From VFKU01 sp038916785 (GTDB taxonomy: Bacteria > Hydrogenedentota > Hydrogenedentia > Hydrogenedentales > GCA-2746185), in contig JBCLBO010000007.1 of NCBI GenBank assembly GCA_038916785.1, positions 5,713-69,712 of the forward strand: DNA of 64,000 nucleotides, in the 5' to 3' direction. The notes beneath the pieces are model-generated. The model was not told the DNA's origin, made no database searches, and saw only the letters and a list, made by a program, of their open reading frames with translations. Positions within the stretch are counted from its first letter, which is position 1, and each line of letters begins with the position of its first letter. Shown piece by piece: positions 35,623-46,295 of the stretch. The position numbers and the translations under genes are program-made.

Positions 35623-36942
35623 ATGACGACGCTGACTGCACCCCAGACGACTTGGCCGCATTTCGAGGCCGACATCGGTCGCGCGCAGGCCCTCGGCGGC
35701 CCCGCGTGGCTGCAGGAAATCCGCCGCGAAGGCGCGAAGCGCTTCGCCGAAATCGGCCTGCCGCACCACCGGCAAGAGGCTTGGCGCTTCACGAACATTT
35801 CGCCGATCGCCAAGGCGGGTTTGCGCCCTGCGCTGGACCAGCCGGGCCGCGCAGTGCAGTCGGCGGAAGTCGCGCCGCTGCTCTACTGCCCAAGCTGGCC
35901 GCGCATCGTATTCGTGGACGGCGTTTATGCGCCGGGGCTCACGAGCATCAAGAAGATCGCCGCGGGCGTGCGCTTCGGATCGCTGGCCGAGGCGATCGCC
36001 GCGGGCGAAGGGACGCTCCAGGAGCACCTCGGCAAGCACGCCGCCGCGACGAGCGGGTACGTGGCGATGAACAGCGCGCTGCTGCATGACGGCGCCTACC
36101 TCCACGTGCCGGATGGTGTCGCGCTCGAGGAGCCGGTCCACATCCTGCACATCGCCACCGGCGCGAAGGAAGCCGCCGCGCACGCGCGCAATCTCGTCGT
36201 GCTCGGCCGGTCCGCGTCGGCGGCCGTGGTGGAGAGTTACATCGGCCTGACGCCCGATGCGGCCTATCTCACCAATGTGGTCTCCGAGTTTGTGCTGGGC
36301 GACAACTCCACGCTGCACCGGCACAAAATCGTTGAGGAAGGCGCGCGCGGCCACCATCTCGAATCGGCCGCCGTTGTGCAGGGGCGGGACAGCACGCTCG
36401 GGGCCTTCGCCATTACGCTGGCGGGTGCGATCGTGCGAAACGAGCTAAACCTGCTGCTGGCGGGCGAGAACGCGAAGGCGGAGCTCAAGGGCCTGTACTT
36501 GAACGACGGCGACCGGCTGATCGACAACCACCTGAATGTGACCCACGCCGCGTGCCACTGCTACAGCCGCATGGGCTACAAGGGCGTGCTCGATGGCCGC
36601 AGCACCGCCGTGTTCACGGGCAAGGTTCACGTGCTCCCCGGCGCGCAGAAGACGGACTCGAACCAGCTCAACAACAATCTGCTGCTCTCCGGCGACGCGA
36701 CGATCGACACCAAGCCGCAGCTCGAAATCTTCGCGGACGACGTGAAATGCACGCACGGCGCGACGATCGGCGGGTTCCCGCGCGAGCACATTTTTTATTT
36801 CCAGAGCCGCGGCATGACGGCCGCGATGGCGAACGCGATCTTGACGTATGGCTTCGCGTCCGAAGTGGTCCATGCGATCACCGTCCCGGAACTGCGCGCG
36901 CGGCTCGCGAAGTACGTCTTCGACAAATACAGCCCGAAATAA
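35623..36942 (+). CDS. sufD: Fe-S cluster assembly protein SufD
   Basis: 439 residues, ATG at 35623. A partner of SufB in the scaffold. N-terminal helical domain with HHRQEAWRFTNISPIAKAG, beta-helix core, and the conserved C-terminal GAQKTDSNQLNNNLLLS, then CTHGATIGGFPREHIFYFQS. 11 bp after sufC. Confidence 0.97.
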   Translation: MTTLTAPQTTWPHFEADIGRAQALGGPAWLQEIRREGAKRFAEIGLPHHRQEAWRFTNISPIAKAGLRPALDQPGRAVQSAEVAPLLYCPSWPRIVFVDGVYAPGLTSIKKIAAGVRFGSLAEAIAAGEGTLQEHLGKHAAATSGYVAMNSALLHDGAYLHVPDGVALEEPVHILHIATGAKEAAAHARNLVVLGRSASAAVVESYIGLTPDAAYLTNVVSEFVLGDNSTLHRHKIVEEGARGHHLESAAVVQGRDSTLGAFAITLAGAIVRNELNLLLAGENAKAELKGLYLNDGDRLIDNHLNVTHAACHCYSRMGYKGVLDGRSTAVFTGKVHVLPGAQKTDSNQLNNNLLLSGDATIDTKPQLEIFADDVKCTHGATIGGFPREHIFYFQSRGMTAAMANAILTYGFASEVVHAITVPELRARLAKYVFDKYSPK

Positions 36943-36958
36943 CCCGGACGAGGCCCCC

Positions 36959-38206
36959 ATGAACCTGCGCACCGCCACCGAGCCCCGGTTCGACGTGGAA
37001 GCGGCGCGGGCGGACTTCCCGATTTTGGCGTCCCGCGTGGGCGGCAAGCCGCTGGTCTATCTCGACAACGCGGCTTCGGCGCAAAAGCCGCGCGCGGTGA
37101 TCGATGCGGTCCGGCGCTTCTACGAGTCCGAGAACGCCAACGTCCACCGTGGCGTGCATCATCTCAGCCAGATCGCCTCGGAGCGTTACGAGACCGCGCG
37201 CGAGAGCCTCCGGCGCCTGCTGAACGCGCGCGATCAGCGAGAGGTCCTATTCACTTCCGGCGCGACGGACGCGATCAATCTCGTCGCCACCTCCTTTGGC
37301 CAGGCCTTCCTGAAGGCGGGCGACGAGGTGCTGCTCACGCAGATGGAGCACCACTCGAACATCGTCCCCTGGCAGATGCTGCGCGATCGCGCGGGGATTG
37401 TGCTGCGCGTCATCCCGGTGACCGACAGCGGCGAGCTCGATCTGGAAGCGTTCGATCGGCTTCTCACGAATCGCACAAAACTCGTCGCCATGGTTCACGT
37501 CTCCAACGCGCTCGGCACCATCAATCCCGTCCGGGAGATCATCGCCGAGGCGCACGCGCGCGGTGCGGCGGTGCTGCTCGATTGCGCGCAGGCCGCGCCG
37601 CACCTGCGCATCGACGTGCAGGACCTCGGCTGCGATTTCGCGGCGATTGCCGGCCACAAAATGTTCGGCCCGACGGGCATCGGCGTGCTGTATGGCCGCG
37701 CCGAGAGCCTGGATCGCATGCCCCCGCACCGCGGCGGCGGTAACATGATCCGATCGGTTTCCTTTGAGAAAACGACCTATGCGGACGTGCCGGCGCGCTT
37801 CGAAGCGGGCACGCCGCCGATTGCCGGCGCGATTGGTCTGGGTGCGGCGGCGGAGTACCTCATGAACATGGACTTCCGCGCGGCGATGGCGCACGAGGCG
37901 GAATTGCTCGACTACGCGACGGAGCAACTGCGCGGCGTTCCCGGACTCCGTATCATTGGCACAGCGGCGGAGAAGGTCCCCGTGATTTCCTTCACGATGG
38001 ACGCGGCGCACCCGCACGACATCGGGCAGTTGCTGGACGACGACGGCATTGCGATTCGCGCGGGCCACCACTGCACGCAGCCTCTGGTGCAACGCTTCGG
38101 CGTGCCTGCGACGGCGCGGGCGTCCTTCGCGCTTTACAACACGCGCGGCGAGGTCGATGCGCTCGTGGCCGGGCTGCACCGGGTGATCGAGGTTTTTACT
38201 GGATGA
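36959..38206 (+). CDS. sufS: Cysteine desulfurase SufS
   Basis: 415 residues. ATG at 36959 gives the family start; an upstream in-frame ATG lies inside sufD. This PLP enzyme takes sulfur from cysteine. YLDNAASAQKP near 36, HHSNIVPWQ near 129, the PLP lysine in AGHKMFGPTG near 232, and the catalytic cysteine in AIRAGHHCTQP near 364 are visible. Its stop overlaps sufU by four bases. Confidence 0.98.
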   Translation: MNLRTATEPRFDVEAARADFPILASRVGGKPLVYLDNAASAQKPRAVIDAVRRFYESENANVHRGVHHLSQIASERYETARESLRRLLNARDQREVLFTSGATDAINLVATSFGQAFLKAGDEVLLTQMEHHSNIVPWQMLRDRAGIVLRVIPVTDSGELDLEAFDRLLTNRTKLVAMVHVSNALGTINPVREIIAEAHARGAAVLLDCAQAAPHLRIDVQDLGCDFAAIAGHKMFGPTGIGVLYGRAESLDRMPPHRGGGNMIRSVSFEKTTYADVPARFEAGTPPIAGAIGLGAAAEYLMNMDFRAAMAHEAELLDYATEQLRGVPGLRIIGTAAEKVPVISFTMDAAHPHDIGQLLDDDGIAIRAGHHCTQPLVQRFGVPATARASFALYNTRGEVDALVAGLHRVIEVFTG

Positions 38207-38655
38207 CTCAGCACCGCGCGCTCTACGAGAAAGTGATCCTCGATCACAACCGCTCGCCGCGCAATTTCGGGAAGATGGCCAATCCGGACGCGCAGGCGGA
38301 GGGATTCAATGCGCTCTGCGGCGATCAGTTCACGGTGTACATGCGCATGGACGGCGATCGGATAGCGGAGGTGAAGTTCGAAGGCGCGGGATGCGCGATT
38401 TCGAAATCGTCGGCGTCCGTGATGACGACGGAACTTGCGGGCAAGACCCGGGCCGAGGCGGAGGCGCTGTTTACGCGGTTTAAGGACATGATCACCTCCG
38501 AGCCCGGCAGCCCGCTGGATGATGAAACTCTCGGGAAACTGGCCATTTTCGGCGGTATTCGCGAATTCCCGGTGCGCGCGAAATGCGCGACGCTGGCCTG
38601 GCACACGGCGCTCTCGGCATTGCGCGGCAGCCAGGAGCCGGTGAGCACGGAGTAG
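38203..38655 (+). CDS. sufU: SufU sulfur-transfer/scaffold protein
   Basis: 150 residues, ATG at 38203 overlapping sufS. SufU receives sulfur from SufS through a zinc site. C39 and D41 (ALCGD), C64 (GAGCAIS) and C128 (RAKCATLAWHT) are all present. The insertion TEL-rich region typical of SufU (as opposed to IscU) is visible. Its pairing with SufS and lack of SufE fit the Gram-positive-type SUF system. Confidence 0.96.
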   Translation: MTQHRALYEKVILDHNRSPRNFGKMANPDAQAEGFNALCGDQFTVYMRMDGDRIAEVKFEGAGCAISKSSASVMTTELAGKTRAEAEALFTRFKDMITSEPGSPLDDETLGKLAIFGGIREFPVRAKCATLAWHTALSALRGSQEPVSTE

Positions 38656-38776
38656 AGAAAAACGTGGAACGTGCGGCCCGACGCTTGCTAAACTATACGT
38701 TCCATCCGAATGAATCGTTGCGTGGCGTGTATTCCGCAGTGCACAGGCCCGACACTTCCAAGGAAGCGACCTTGCC

Positions 38777-39847
38777 ATGCCAGAGACGATAGCCGGTAGC
38801 GAAAATCTCTCCCTCGCGGAGACCCGTGCGTTCATGCGCAAGAAGCTGCGCGGGCTTCTGCCCGAATTCGAGATCGATTACAAGGCCGAGTTCGCCTACA
38901 AGATCAACAAGCTCAAGAAGGAGCGCAACGCGGTCATCCTCGGGCACAACTACATGGAGCCCGCGCTGTATTGCTCCGTGCCCGATCACACGGGCGACTC
39001 GCTCGAGCTCTCGCGCATTTCCGCCGAGACCGAGGCGGACATCATCGTATTTTGCGGCGTACTGTTCATGGCCGAGACTGCGAAGATTCTCAACCCTGGG
39101 AAAATGGTGCTGCTGCCGTCCGAGAAAGCGCTGTGTTCTCTGGCCGGCGGCATCAGCGTGGGCGACATCCGCGACCTCAAGAAGCAGTACCCCGGCGTGC
39201 CGGTCGTCACCTACGTGAACACCTACGCCGCGGAGAAGGCGGAGTCCGACTACTGCTGTACTTCGGGCAATGCTGCCGCGGTGATCAAGCATCTGCGCGG
39301 CCTGGGCCATCAGCACGTTATGCTGCTGCCCGACGAGTTCCTGGCGCGCAATACCGCCAAGGAATTGGGCATGAGCTTCGTCCTGCCGAGTGTCCTGCGC
39401 GGGATGCACACGGACCTGCCGAAAGAACCGGCGATTATCGGCTGGCACGCGCGCTGCGAAGTGCACGAACTTTTCCGGGTGGAGGACATCCATCTCGTCC
39501 GCAAACAGCATCCGAACGTAAAGGTGCTGGCGCATCCCGAGTGCAGCCCGGAAGTCTGCGAAGAGGCGGACTTCGTCGGCAGCACGAAGCAGCTGATCGC
39601 CGCGGTCGAGAACATGGAAGGCCAGTTCCTGCTCCTCACGGAGTGCAGCATGGGCGACAACATTGCGGCGGCGTACCCGGACAAAAACATGCTGCGGCTG
39701 TGCAGTTTCCGCTGCCCGCACATGAACCAGATCACGATGGAAGACACGCTCGAGGCGCTCGAAAAGTTGCAGTACCAGATCGAGCTGCCGGCCGACATCA
39801 TCGCGCGCGCGCGCAAACCGATCGACCGGATGCTCGAGATTCGGTAG
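38777..39847 (+). CDS. nadA: Quinolinate synthase A
   Basis: 356 residues, ATG at 38777. It makes quinolinate from iminoaspartate and DHAP for NAD synthesis and uses a 4Fe-4S cluster. Likely cluster ligands: C120 (KALCSLAGG), C227 (GWHARCEVHE) and C313 (FRCPHMNQIT). The conserved HNYMEPALY and DHTGDSLELS motifs are near 57-79. It lies 121 bp behind sufU, so the cluster-building genes and a cluster-dependent enzyme may share regulation. nadB and nadC are not here. Confidence 0.97.
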   Translation: MPETIAGSENLSLAETRAFMRKKLRGLLPEFEIDYKAEFAYKINKLKKERNAVILGHNYMEPALYCSVPDHTGDSLELSRISAETEADIIVFCGVLFMAETAKILNPGKMVLLPSEKALCSLAGGISVGDIRDLKKQYPGVPVVTYVNTYAAEKAESDYCCTSGNAAAVIKHLRGLGHQHVMLLPDEFLARNTAKELGMSFVLPSVLRGMHTDLPKEPAIIGWHARCEVHELFRVEDIHLVRKQHPNVKVLAHPECSPEVCEEADFVGSTKQLIAAVENMEGQFLLLTECSMGDNIAAAYPDKNMLRLCSFRCPHMNQITMEDTLEALEKLQYQIELPADIIARARKPIDRMLEIR

Positions 39848-40087
39848 GGTTGATAAAGGCGGCCGGGCGCGCGACTCCGGTGTCCCACGGCGATCGCGGT
39901 AATCGGTCCGCTTTGCGGTGCGGTTCCACCTGAGAAGCGGGCGCGTCGGCCGTAGCATGGGCGGCCCGCCCACGCCCGCGTCCGCATGGGCGGGCCGCCC
40001 ATGCTACGAGGCGGGTCCTTGTCGATCGGGCTGCGAAAAGGCCCATTCGGGCCCGCGGCCAGCCCACCGCGCGGGGTGCATAGTTTC
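39848..40087. other. Intergenic region with large perfect palindrome
   Basis: Holds a 22-bp perfect inverted repeat (39951-39972 with 39987-40008) around GTAGCATGGGCGGCCCGCCC, of the same family as the palindromes near 10350 and 48470. No gene is seen before the tRNA-operon promoter. Confidence 0.6.
39951..40008. repeat. Perfect inverted repeat (dispersed palindrome family)
   Basis: Two 22-bp arms separated by 14 bp, each containing GCATGGGCGG / CCGCCCATGC and bounded by CTACG. It is too GC-rich and lacks a T run for a classical terminator, though it lies downstream of nadA. Confidence 0.75.
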
Positions 40088-40116
40088 TTGACACCGCCCC
40101 CGCTGTTTGCTAGGAT
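40088..40116 (+). promoter_or_regulatory. Strong sigma70-type promoter of the tRNA-tuf operon
   Basis: Perfect -35 TTGACA (40088-40093), 17-bp spacer, and -10 TAGGAT (40111-40116), which differs from consensus at two bases. It lies 106 bp before the first tRNA and fits a highly expressed stable RNA/tuf operon. Confidence 0.8.
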
Positions 40117-40221
40117 TGGCCCTTGATCGCCGCCTGCGGGCGGCGGTTTGAGTTTATGGGCCTTCTCCGGCGATGCGCCATGCCCCGTGCGTGGCGCGGC
40201 GCGGACCGGCGGAGCGCGCGA

Positions 40222-40297
40222 GCTGGCGTAGCTCAGTTGGTAGAGCAGCTGATTTGTAATCAGCAGGTCGGGGGTTCGAAACCCTTCGCCAGCTCCA
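40222..40297 (+). tRNA. tRNA-Thr (anticodon TGT)
   Basis: 76 nt with encoded CCA. Acceptor GCTGGCG pairs with CGCCAGC, D arm GCTC...GAGC, anticodon loop TTTGTAA with TGT at 40255-40257 reading ACA, T loop TTCGAAA. First of four clustered tRNAs. Confidence 0.97.
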
Positions 40298-40361
40298 TTG
40301 GATTCATGCGCCTCGCCGGCCATCGCCGCCGCGGCGGTTTCACAGTTGAACAGCGTTTCGG

Positions 40362-40447
40362 GGATGGATGCCCGAGTGGCTAAAGGGGACGGGCTGTAAA
40401 CCCGTTGGCTTGCGCCTACGAAGGTTCGAATCCTTCTCCATCCACCA
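40362..40447 (+). tRNA. tRNA-Tyr (anticodon GTA)
   Basis: 86 nt with encoded CCA and the long variable arm of class II tRNAs. Acceptor GGATGGA pairs with TCCATCC. Anticodon loop CTGTAAA with GTA at 40396-40398. Confidence 0.97.
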
Positions 40448-40489
40448 GCAAGATTTCCCGGCGCGCGACGTGCGCGGCGGATGCGAATC

Positions 40490-40565
40490 GCGGGAGTAGC
40501 TCAATTGGTGGAGCATCAGCCTTCCAAGCTGAGGGTCGCGGGTTCGAACCCCGTCTCCCGCTCCA
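40490..40565 (+). tRNA. tRNA-Gly (anticodon TCC)
   Basis: 76 nt with encoded CCA. Acceptor GCGGGAG pairs with CTCCCGC. Anticodon loop CTTCCAA with TCC at 40523-40525 reading GGA/GGG. Confidence 0.97.
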
Positions 40566-40690
40566 CAACGTGCCAACCCGGCCGCAAGGCCGGATACATA
40601 GATAGCGGCACTCGGGCGGCGATGTCCGTGAATGAATGCACCACGTAAGGATGGGCGGCGCAGGCCGCGATCCGGGAACTACATAGCGAC

Positions 40691-40766
<76 letters not shown>

Positions 40767-40843
40767 TTCCCAACGGGATTTCGCACGGCCGAGCGGGCCT
40801 GCGTGGCAACGAGTACATAACGACGATAAGGGACTAGACCAGC

Positions 40844-42034
<1,191 letters not shown>

Positions 42035-42073
42035 TCGCCCGGATTCGGGCGCGAAGAGCGAAGGAATACGCAG

Positions 42074-42223
42074 ATGCGCGAGCAGATCATCCTCGAATGC
42101 ACGGTGTGCAAACAGCGCAATTATCTGAGCACCCGCGACAAGCGCAAGACGCCGGAGAAGATCCAAGTCAAAAAGTACTGCAAGTTCGACCGCAAGCACA
42201 CCATGCACAAGGAATCGAAGTAG
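42074..42223 (+). CDS. rpmG: 50S ribosomal protein L33
   Basis: 49 residues, ATG at 42074 with AAGGAA about 9 nt upstream. ILECTVCKQRNYLSTRDKR matches L33. The first zinc pair C9-x2-C12 is present, but the second is incomplete: YCKFDRKH has one Cys and an Asp where the second Cys of a full zinc form would be. It lies between tuf and tRNA-Trp as in many genomes. Confidence 0.95.
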   Translation: MREQIILECTVCKQRNYLSTRDKRKTPEKIQVKKYCKFDRKHTMHKESK

Positions 42224-42258
42224 TCTATTGCGGCCTTCGGGCCGTTGGACAGGTGCGG

Positions 42259-42334
42259 AGAGCTGTAGCTCAATTGGTAGAGCGGCGGTCTCCAAAGCCG
42301 TAGGTTGGGGGTTCGAGACCCTCCAGCTCTGCCA
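42259..42334 (+). tRNA. tRNA-Trp (anticodon CCA)
   Basis: 76 nt with encoded CCA. Acceptor AGAGCTG pairs with CAGCTCT, discriminator G. Anticodon loop CTCCAAA with CCA at 42292-42294. Located between rpmG and secE, its common position. Confidence 0.97.
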
Positions 42335-42406
42335 CCTGGGCGACATTTGACCCGGCCATGCGGTCGGGGTGGAACGGCAGACAACCGCGAGTAACGAGAG
42401 CAAACG

Positions 42407-42625
42407 ATGGCAACCGCCGCTGGAAAACTGAATCCCTGGAACCGGCTTCGCGACTACGTGCTCGAAGTCCGCACGGAAATCGAGAAGGTGACCTGGCCCA
42501 CGCGCGAAGACCTCAAGACCCACACCGTCGTTGTGCTGTGGTTCTTGGCCATTGTCGGGCTGGCGATCGGCGCTATGGACGTGACCTTTCAGAAGGCCGT
42601 TCTCACACTCTTCCGAAACCTCTGA
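42407..42625 (+). CDS. secE: Protein translocase subunit SecE
   Basis: 72 residues, ATG at 42407. The short single-span form of SecE. EVRTEIEKVTWPTREDLKTH is the conserved amphipathic cytoplasmic helix, followed by one membrane helix near 40-62 (TVVVLWFLAIVGLAIGAMD). It clamps SecY. Confidence 0.95.
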   Translation: MATAAGKLNPWNRLRDYVLEVRTEIEKVTWPTREDLKTHTVVVLWFLAIVGLAIGAMDVTFQKAVLTLFRNL

Positions 42626-42654
42626 GGACCGGCACCGTGCAAAAGGATGGCAAC

Positions 42655-43278
42655 ATGAAGGACACGCAGGCCGCGGACGCGGCCGCTGGCGAACCGCTCG
42701 ACGAGCCGCTCATCAAAGAGCCGCCCGCGGACGGCGTCAAGCGCCGCTGGTATGCCGTGCACGCGCACTCCGGCCAGGAGGGCTCCGTGCTCGCCTCGCT
42801 GCGGGCGCGCGCCCAGCAATCGGACATGCAGGACATGATTACCAACGTGCTTGTACCGATGGAAGAAGTCGCCGAATTCCGCGGCGGCGAAAAGAAGACC
42901 TCCAAGCGGAAGTTCTTCCCTGGCTACGTGCTCATTCAGTTGCCCGAGCACCCGGAGAAAAACGCCGACCTCTGGCACTTGATCAAAGACACCCCCGGCG
43001 TCACCGGGTTCATTGGCTCGCGCACCGAGCCGGTGCCGCTGGACGACGGCGAAGTCCTCACGCTCGTCGAAGAAATGCGCGGCGAACGCGAGCGCCCGCG
43101 CCCGAAGCTGTCCTTCGAGGTGGGCGAGCGCGTGAAGATCACCGAAGGCGCCTTCGCCAATTTCATGGGCAACATCGGCGAGATCAACGAAGAGCGCGGC
43201 AAAGTCAAAGTCATGATCGAAATCTTCGAGCGCCAGACCAGCGTCGAAGTGGATTTCTGGCAGGTCGAGAAGATTTGA
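42655..43278 (+). CDS. nusG: Transcription termination/antitermination factor NusG
   Basis: 207 residues; ATG at 42655 with AAGGA 8 nt upstream preferred over a GTG at 42637. NGN domain near 28-135 (RRWYAVHAHSGQEGSV, then KRKFFPGYVLIQL), KOW motif near 155-185 (FEVGERVKITEGAFANFMG). An acidic 25-residue N-terminal extension precedes it. It couples polymerase to Rho or the ribosome. Confidence 0.97.
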   Translation: MKDTQAADAAAGEPLDEPLIKEPPADGVKRRWYAVHAHSGQEGSVLASLRARAQQSDMQDMITNVLVPMEEVAEFRGGEKKTSKRKFFPGYVLIQLPEHPEKNADLWHLIKDTPGVTGFIGSRTEPVPLDDGEVLTLVEEMRGERERPRPKLSFEVGERVKITEGAFANFMGNIGEINEERGKVKVMIEIFERQTSVEVDFWQVEKI

Positions 43279-43295
43279 CGGGAGATTTTTAAGTC

Positions 43296-43748
43296 ATGCC
43301 CCCACAGACGAAACCATTGGCAAGAGGCAAAGAAGTCACGGCGATGATCAAGCTGCAGTGCCCCGCGGGCGCGGCCAACCCGGCGCCCCCGGTCGGCCCG
43401 GCGCTCGGCCAGCACGGCGTGAACATCATGGAATTCTGCAAGCAGTTCAACGACCGCACCCGCGACCAGCAGGGCCTCACGATCCCGGTCGTGATCTCGG
43501 TCTACAAGGACCGCAGCTTCACCTTTATCACCAAGAGCCCGCCGGCCGCCGTGCTCCTCAAACGCGCCGCGAAACTTGCCAAGGCCTCCGGCGAGCCGAA
43601 CAAAGTGAAGGTCGGCACCGTCACCAAGGCTCACCTCCAGGAAATTGCCGAGATCAAGATGAAAGACCTCAACGCCGGCAGCCTCGAAACCGCGATGAGC
43701 ATGATTGCCGGGACGGCCCGGAGCATGGGTCTGACCGTCGAAGGATAA
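43296..43748 (+). CDS. rplK: 50S ribosomal protein L11
   Basis: 150 residues, ATG at 43296. L11 lies in the GTPase-associated centre. CPAGAANPAPPVGPALGQHG near 22-41 is diagnostic, with DRSFTFITKSPPAAVLL near 72. The N-terminus is about 8 residues longer than E. coli L11. Confidence 0.97.
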   Translation: MPPQTKPLARGKEVTAMIKLQCPAGAANPAPPVGPALGQHGVNIMEFCKQFNDRTRDQQGLTIPVVISVYKDRSFTFITKSPPAAVLLKRAAKLAKASGEPNKVKVGTVTKAHLQEIAEIKMKDLNAGSLETAMSMIAGTARSMGLTVEG

Positions 43749-43808
43749 ACGCAACACCAACACGTGGGAGGGCGCCTCGGCGCCCGCGGACCACAGGAGA
43801 CCAGCACC

Positions 43809-44519
43809 ATGCCCCAATCCAAACGCGTCGCCACCAACGCCACCCAGCGCGACCCCGAAGCCAAGTATGCCCTTGCCGAGGCCGTCACCGGCGTCAAATC
43901 CTGCGCGAACGCCAAGTTTGACGAATCCGTCGATCTCGCGTTCCACCTCGGCGTCGACCCGCGCCACGCGGACCAGATGATTCGCGGCTCGGTCTCCCTG
44001 CCGCACGGCACGGGCAAGAACGTGCGCGTCGTCGTCGCGTGCAAACAAGAGGCCCAGGCCAACGCCGCGCGCGAAGCGGGCGCGGAGGAAGTGGGCGGGG
44101 ACGAGCTCATCGCGAAGATTGCCGCCGGCTGGACCGACTTCGACGCGATGATCGCCGCGCCCGACATGATGGGTTCCGTCGGCAAACTCGGCAAAATCCT
44201 CGGCCCGCGCGGGCTCATGCCCAGCCCCAAGGCCGGCACGGTGACGCCGAACGTCGGCAATGCGGTCAAGGACATCAAGAAAGGCAAGATCGATTTTCGC
44301 GTTGACAAGAACGCGAACATCCACGTGCCCGTCGGCAAAGCCTCATTCACGGCCGAACAAATCCATGAGAACGCCGGCGCGGTCATTGGCGCGATTGTGA
44401 AGGCCAAACCCGCGTCCGCCAAAGGCATCTATCTCAAGAGCTGCACCATCAGCAGCACCATGGGCCCCGGCTACAAGCTGGACACGGCCAAGTTGCAATC
44501 GAGTCTCGACGAGAAGTAA
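43809..44519 (+). CDS. rplA: 50S ribosomal protein L1
   Basis: 236 residues; ATG at 43809 with AGGAG upstream chosen over an earlier in-frame ATG at 43764. L1 forms the mobile stalk at the E site and autoregulates in E. coli. KFDESVDLAFHLGVDPRHAD and GKLGKILGPRGLMPSPKAGT are conserved. In most bacteria rplJ follows; here metK does. Confidence 0.97.
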   Translation: MPQSKRVATNATQRDPEAKYALAEAVTGVKSCANAKFDESVDLAFHLGVDPRHADQMIRGSVSLPHGTGKNVRVVVACKQEAQANAAREAGAEEVGGDELIAKIAAGWTDFDAMIAAPDMMGSVGKLGKILGPRGLMPSPKAGTVTPNVGNAVKDIKKGKIDFRVDKNANIHVPVGKASFTAEQIHENAGAVIGAIVKAKPASAKGIYLKSCTISSTMGPGYKLDTAKLQSSLDEK

Positions 44520-44566
44520 CCCCCGGCGCCGCCACACCGGCGGCGACCGATCCGAGGAGTCAGCGC

Positions 44567-45748
<1,182 letters not shown>

Positions 45749-46295
45749 TCTTCGACGAGCATCTAACAGTAAGGAAACGAAGAGAACAAAGAACCGATCA
45801 CTTCCGTTCGACGCGTAGCAGCCCGTTGAAAAAGTAAACGTGGAAGAGCCGTCCCGGCTCTTCTGAAGCGGCGGGACGCCGCTTCCACTCTGGCGGTCCC
45901 TTGGACGAGCAGTGATTCGTGATACGGGTCCGCAAGAGACTCGGTATTTTTGATCGCAGGTTTCTCCAAACTGGACTTTTTCAGCGGCCTGTTAAGGGCA
46001 ATGGTATTCGTTGAACTCGCCCCCTACGGATTTTTTGAATTGAGCCCGAAAGACTATTTGAGCTGAGCCCCGAAGGGGCGTTCTACAGTGGCCCAAGGCA
46101 GTACGAAGCGGCGCCCTGGGTCGTGGACGCCCCAGACTTTCCAAGCCCTGACGGGGCGATCTAGGGTGTCCGACGAAATTGCGCGGTACGCATGGAGCGT
46201 CTAGCTTGAAAGGGTGAAAGGGCTGCCGTAGCATTACCGGCGGGCTGCACTCTATCTCACAGTAGGCGCGTTCGCGCGCAGGAGGCTTTTCACAC
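45749..46295. other. Intergenic region with MITE-like element and dispersed repeats
   Basis: Contains an imperfect inverted-repeat element (45818-45993) and, from about 46040 to 46180, a patch of GAGCCCCGAAGGGGCG-type sequence that resembles degenerate repeats of unknown origin. No gene is supported between metK and dapA. Confidence 0.5.
45818..45993. mobile_element. MITE-like inverted-repeat element with internal hairpins
   Basis: The left end around CAGCCCGTTGAAAAAGT (45818-45835) matches the complement of the right end around ACTTTTTCAGCGGCCTG (45974-45993) with a few mismatches. Inside are two hairpins, GAGCCGTCCCGGCTC and GAAGCGGCGGGACGCCGCTTC. It encodes no protein. The ends resemble those of transposons, but I cannot name the parent family with confidence. 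Confidence 0.55.

Noticed and set aside
44526..44545. Hairpin between rplA and metK as terminator
   Set aside because: Short GC stem with no T run and a ribosome site right behind it; not convincing.
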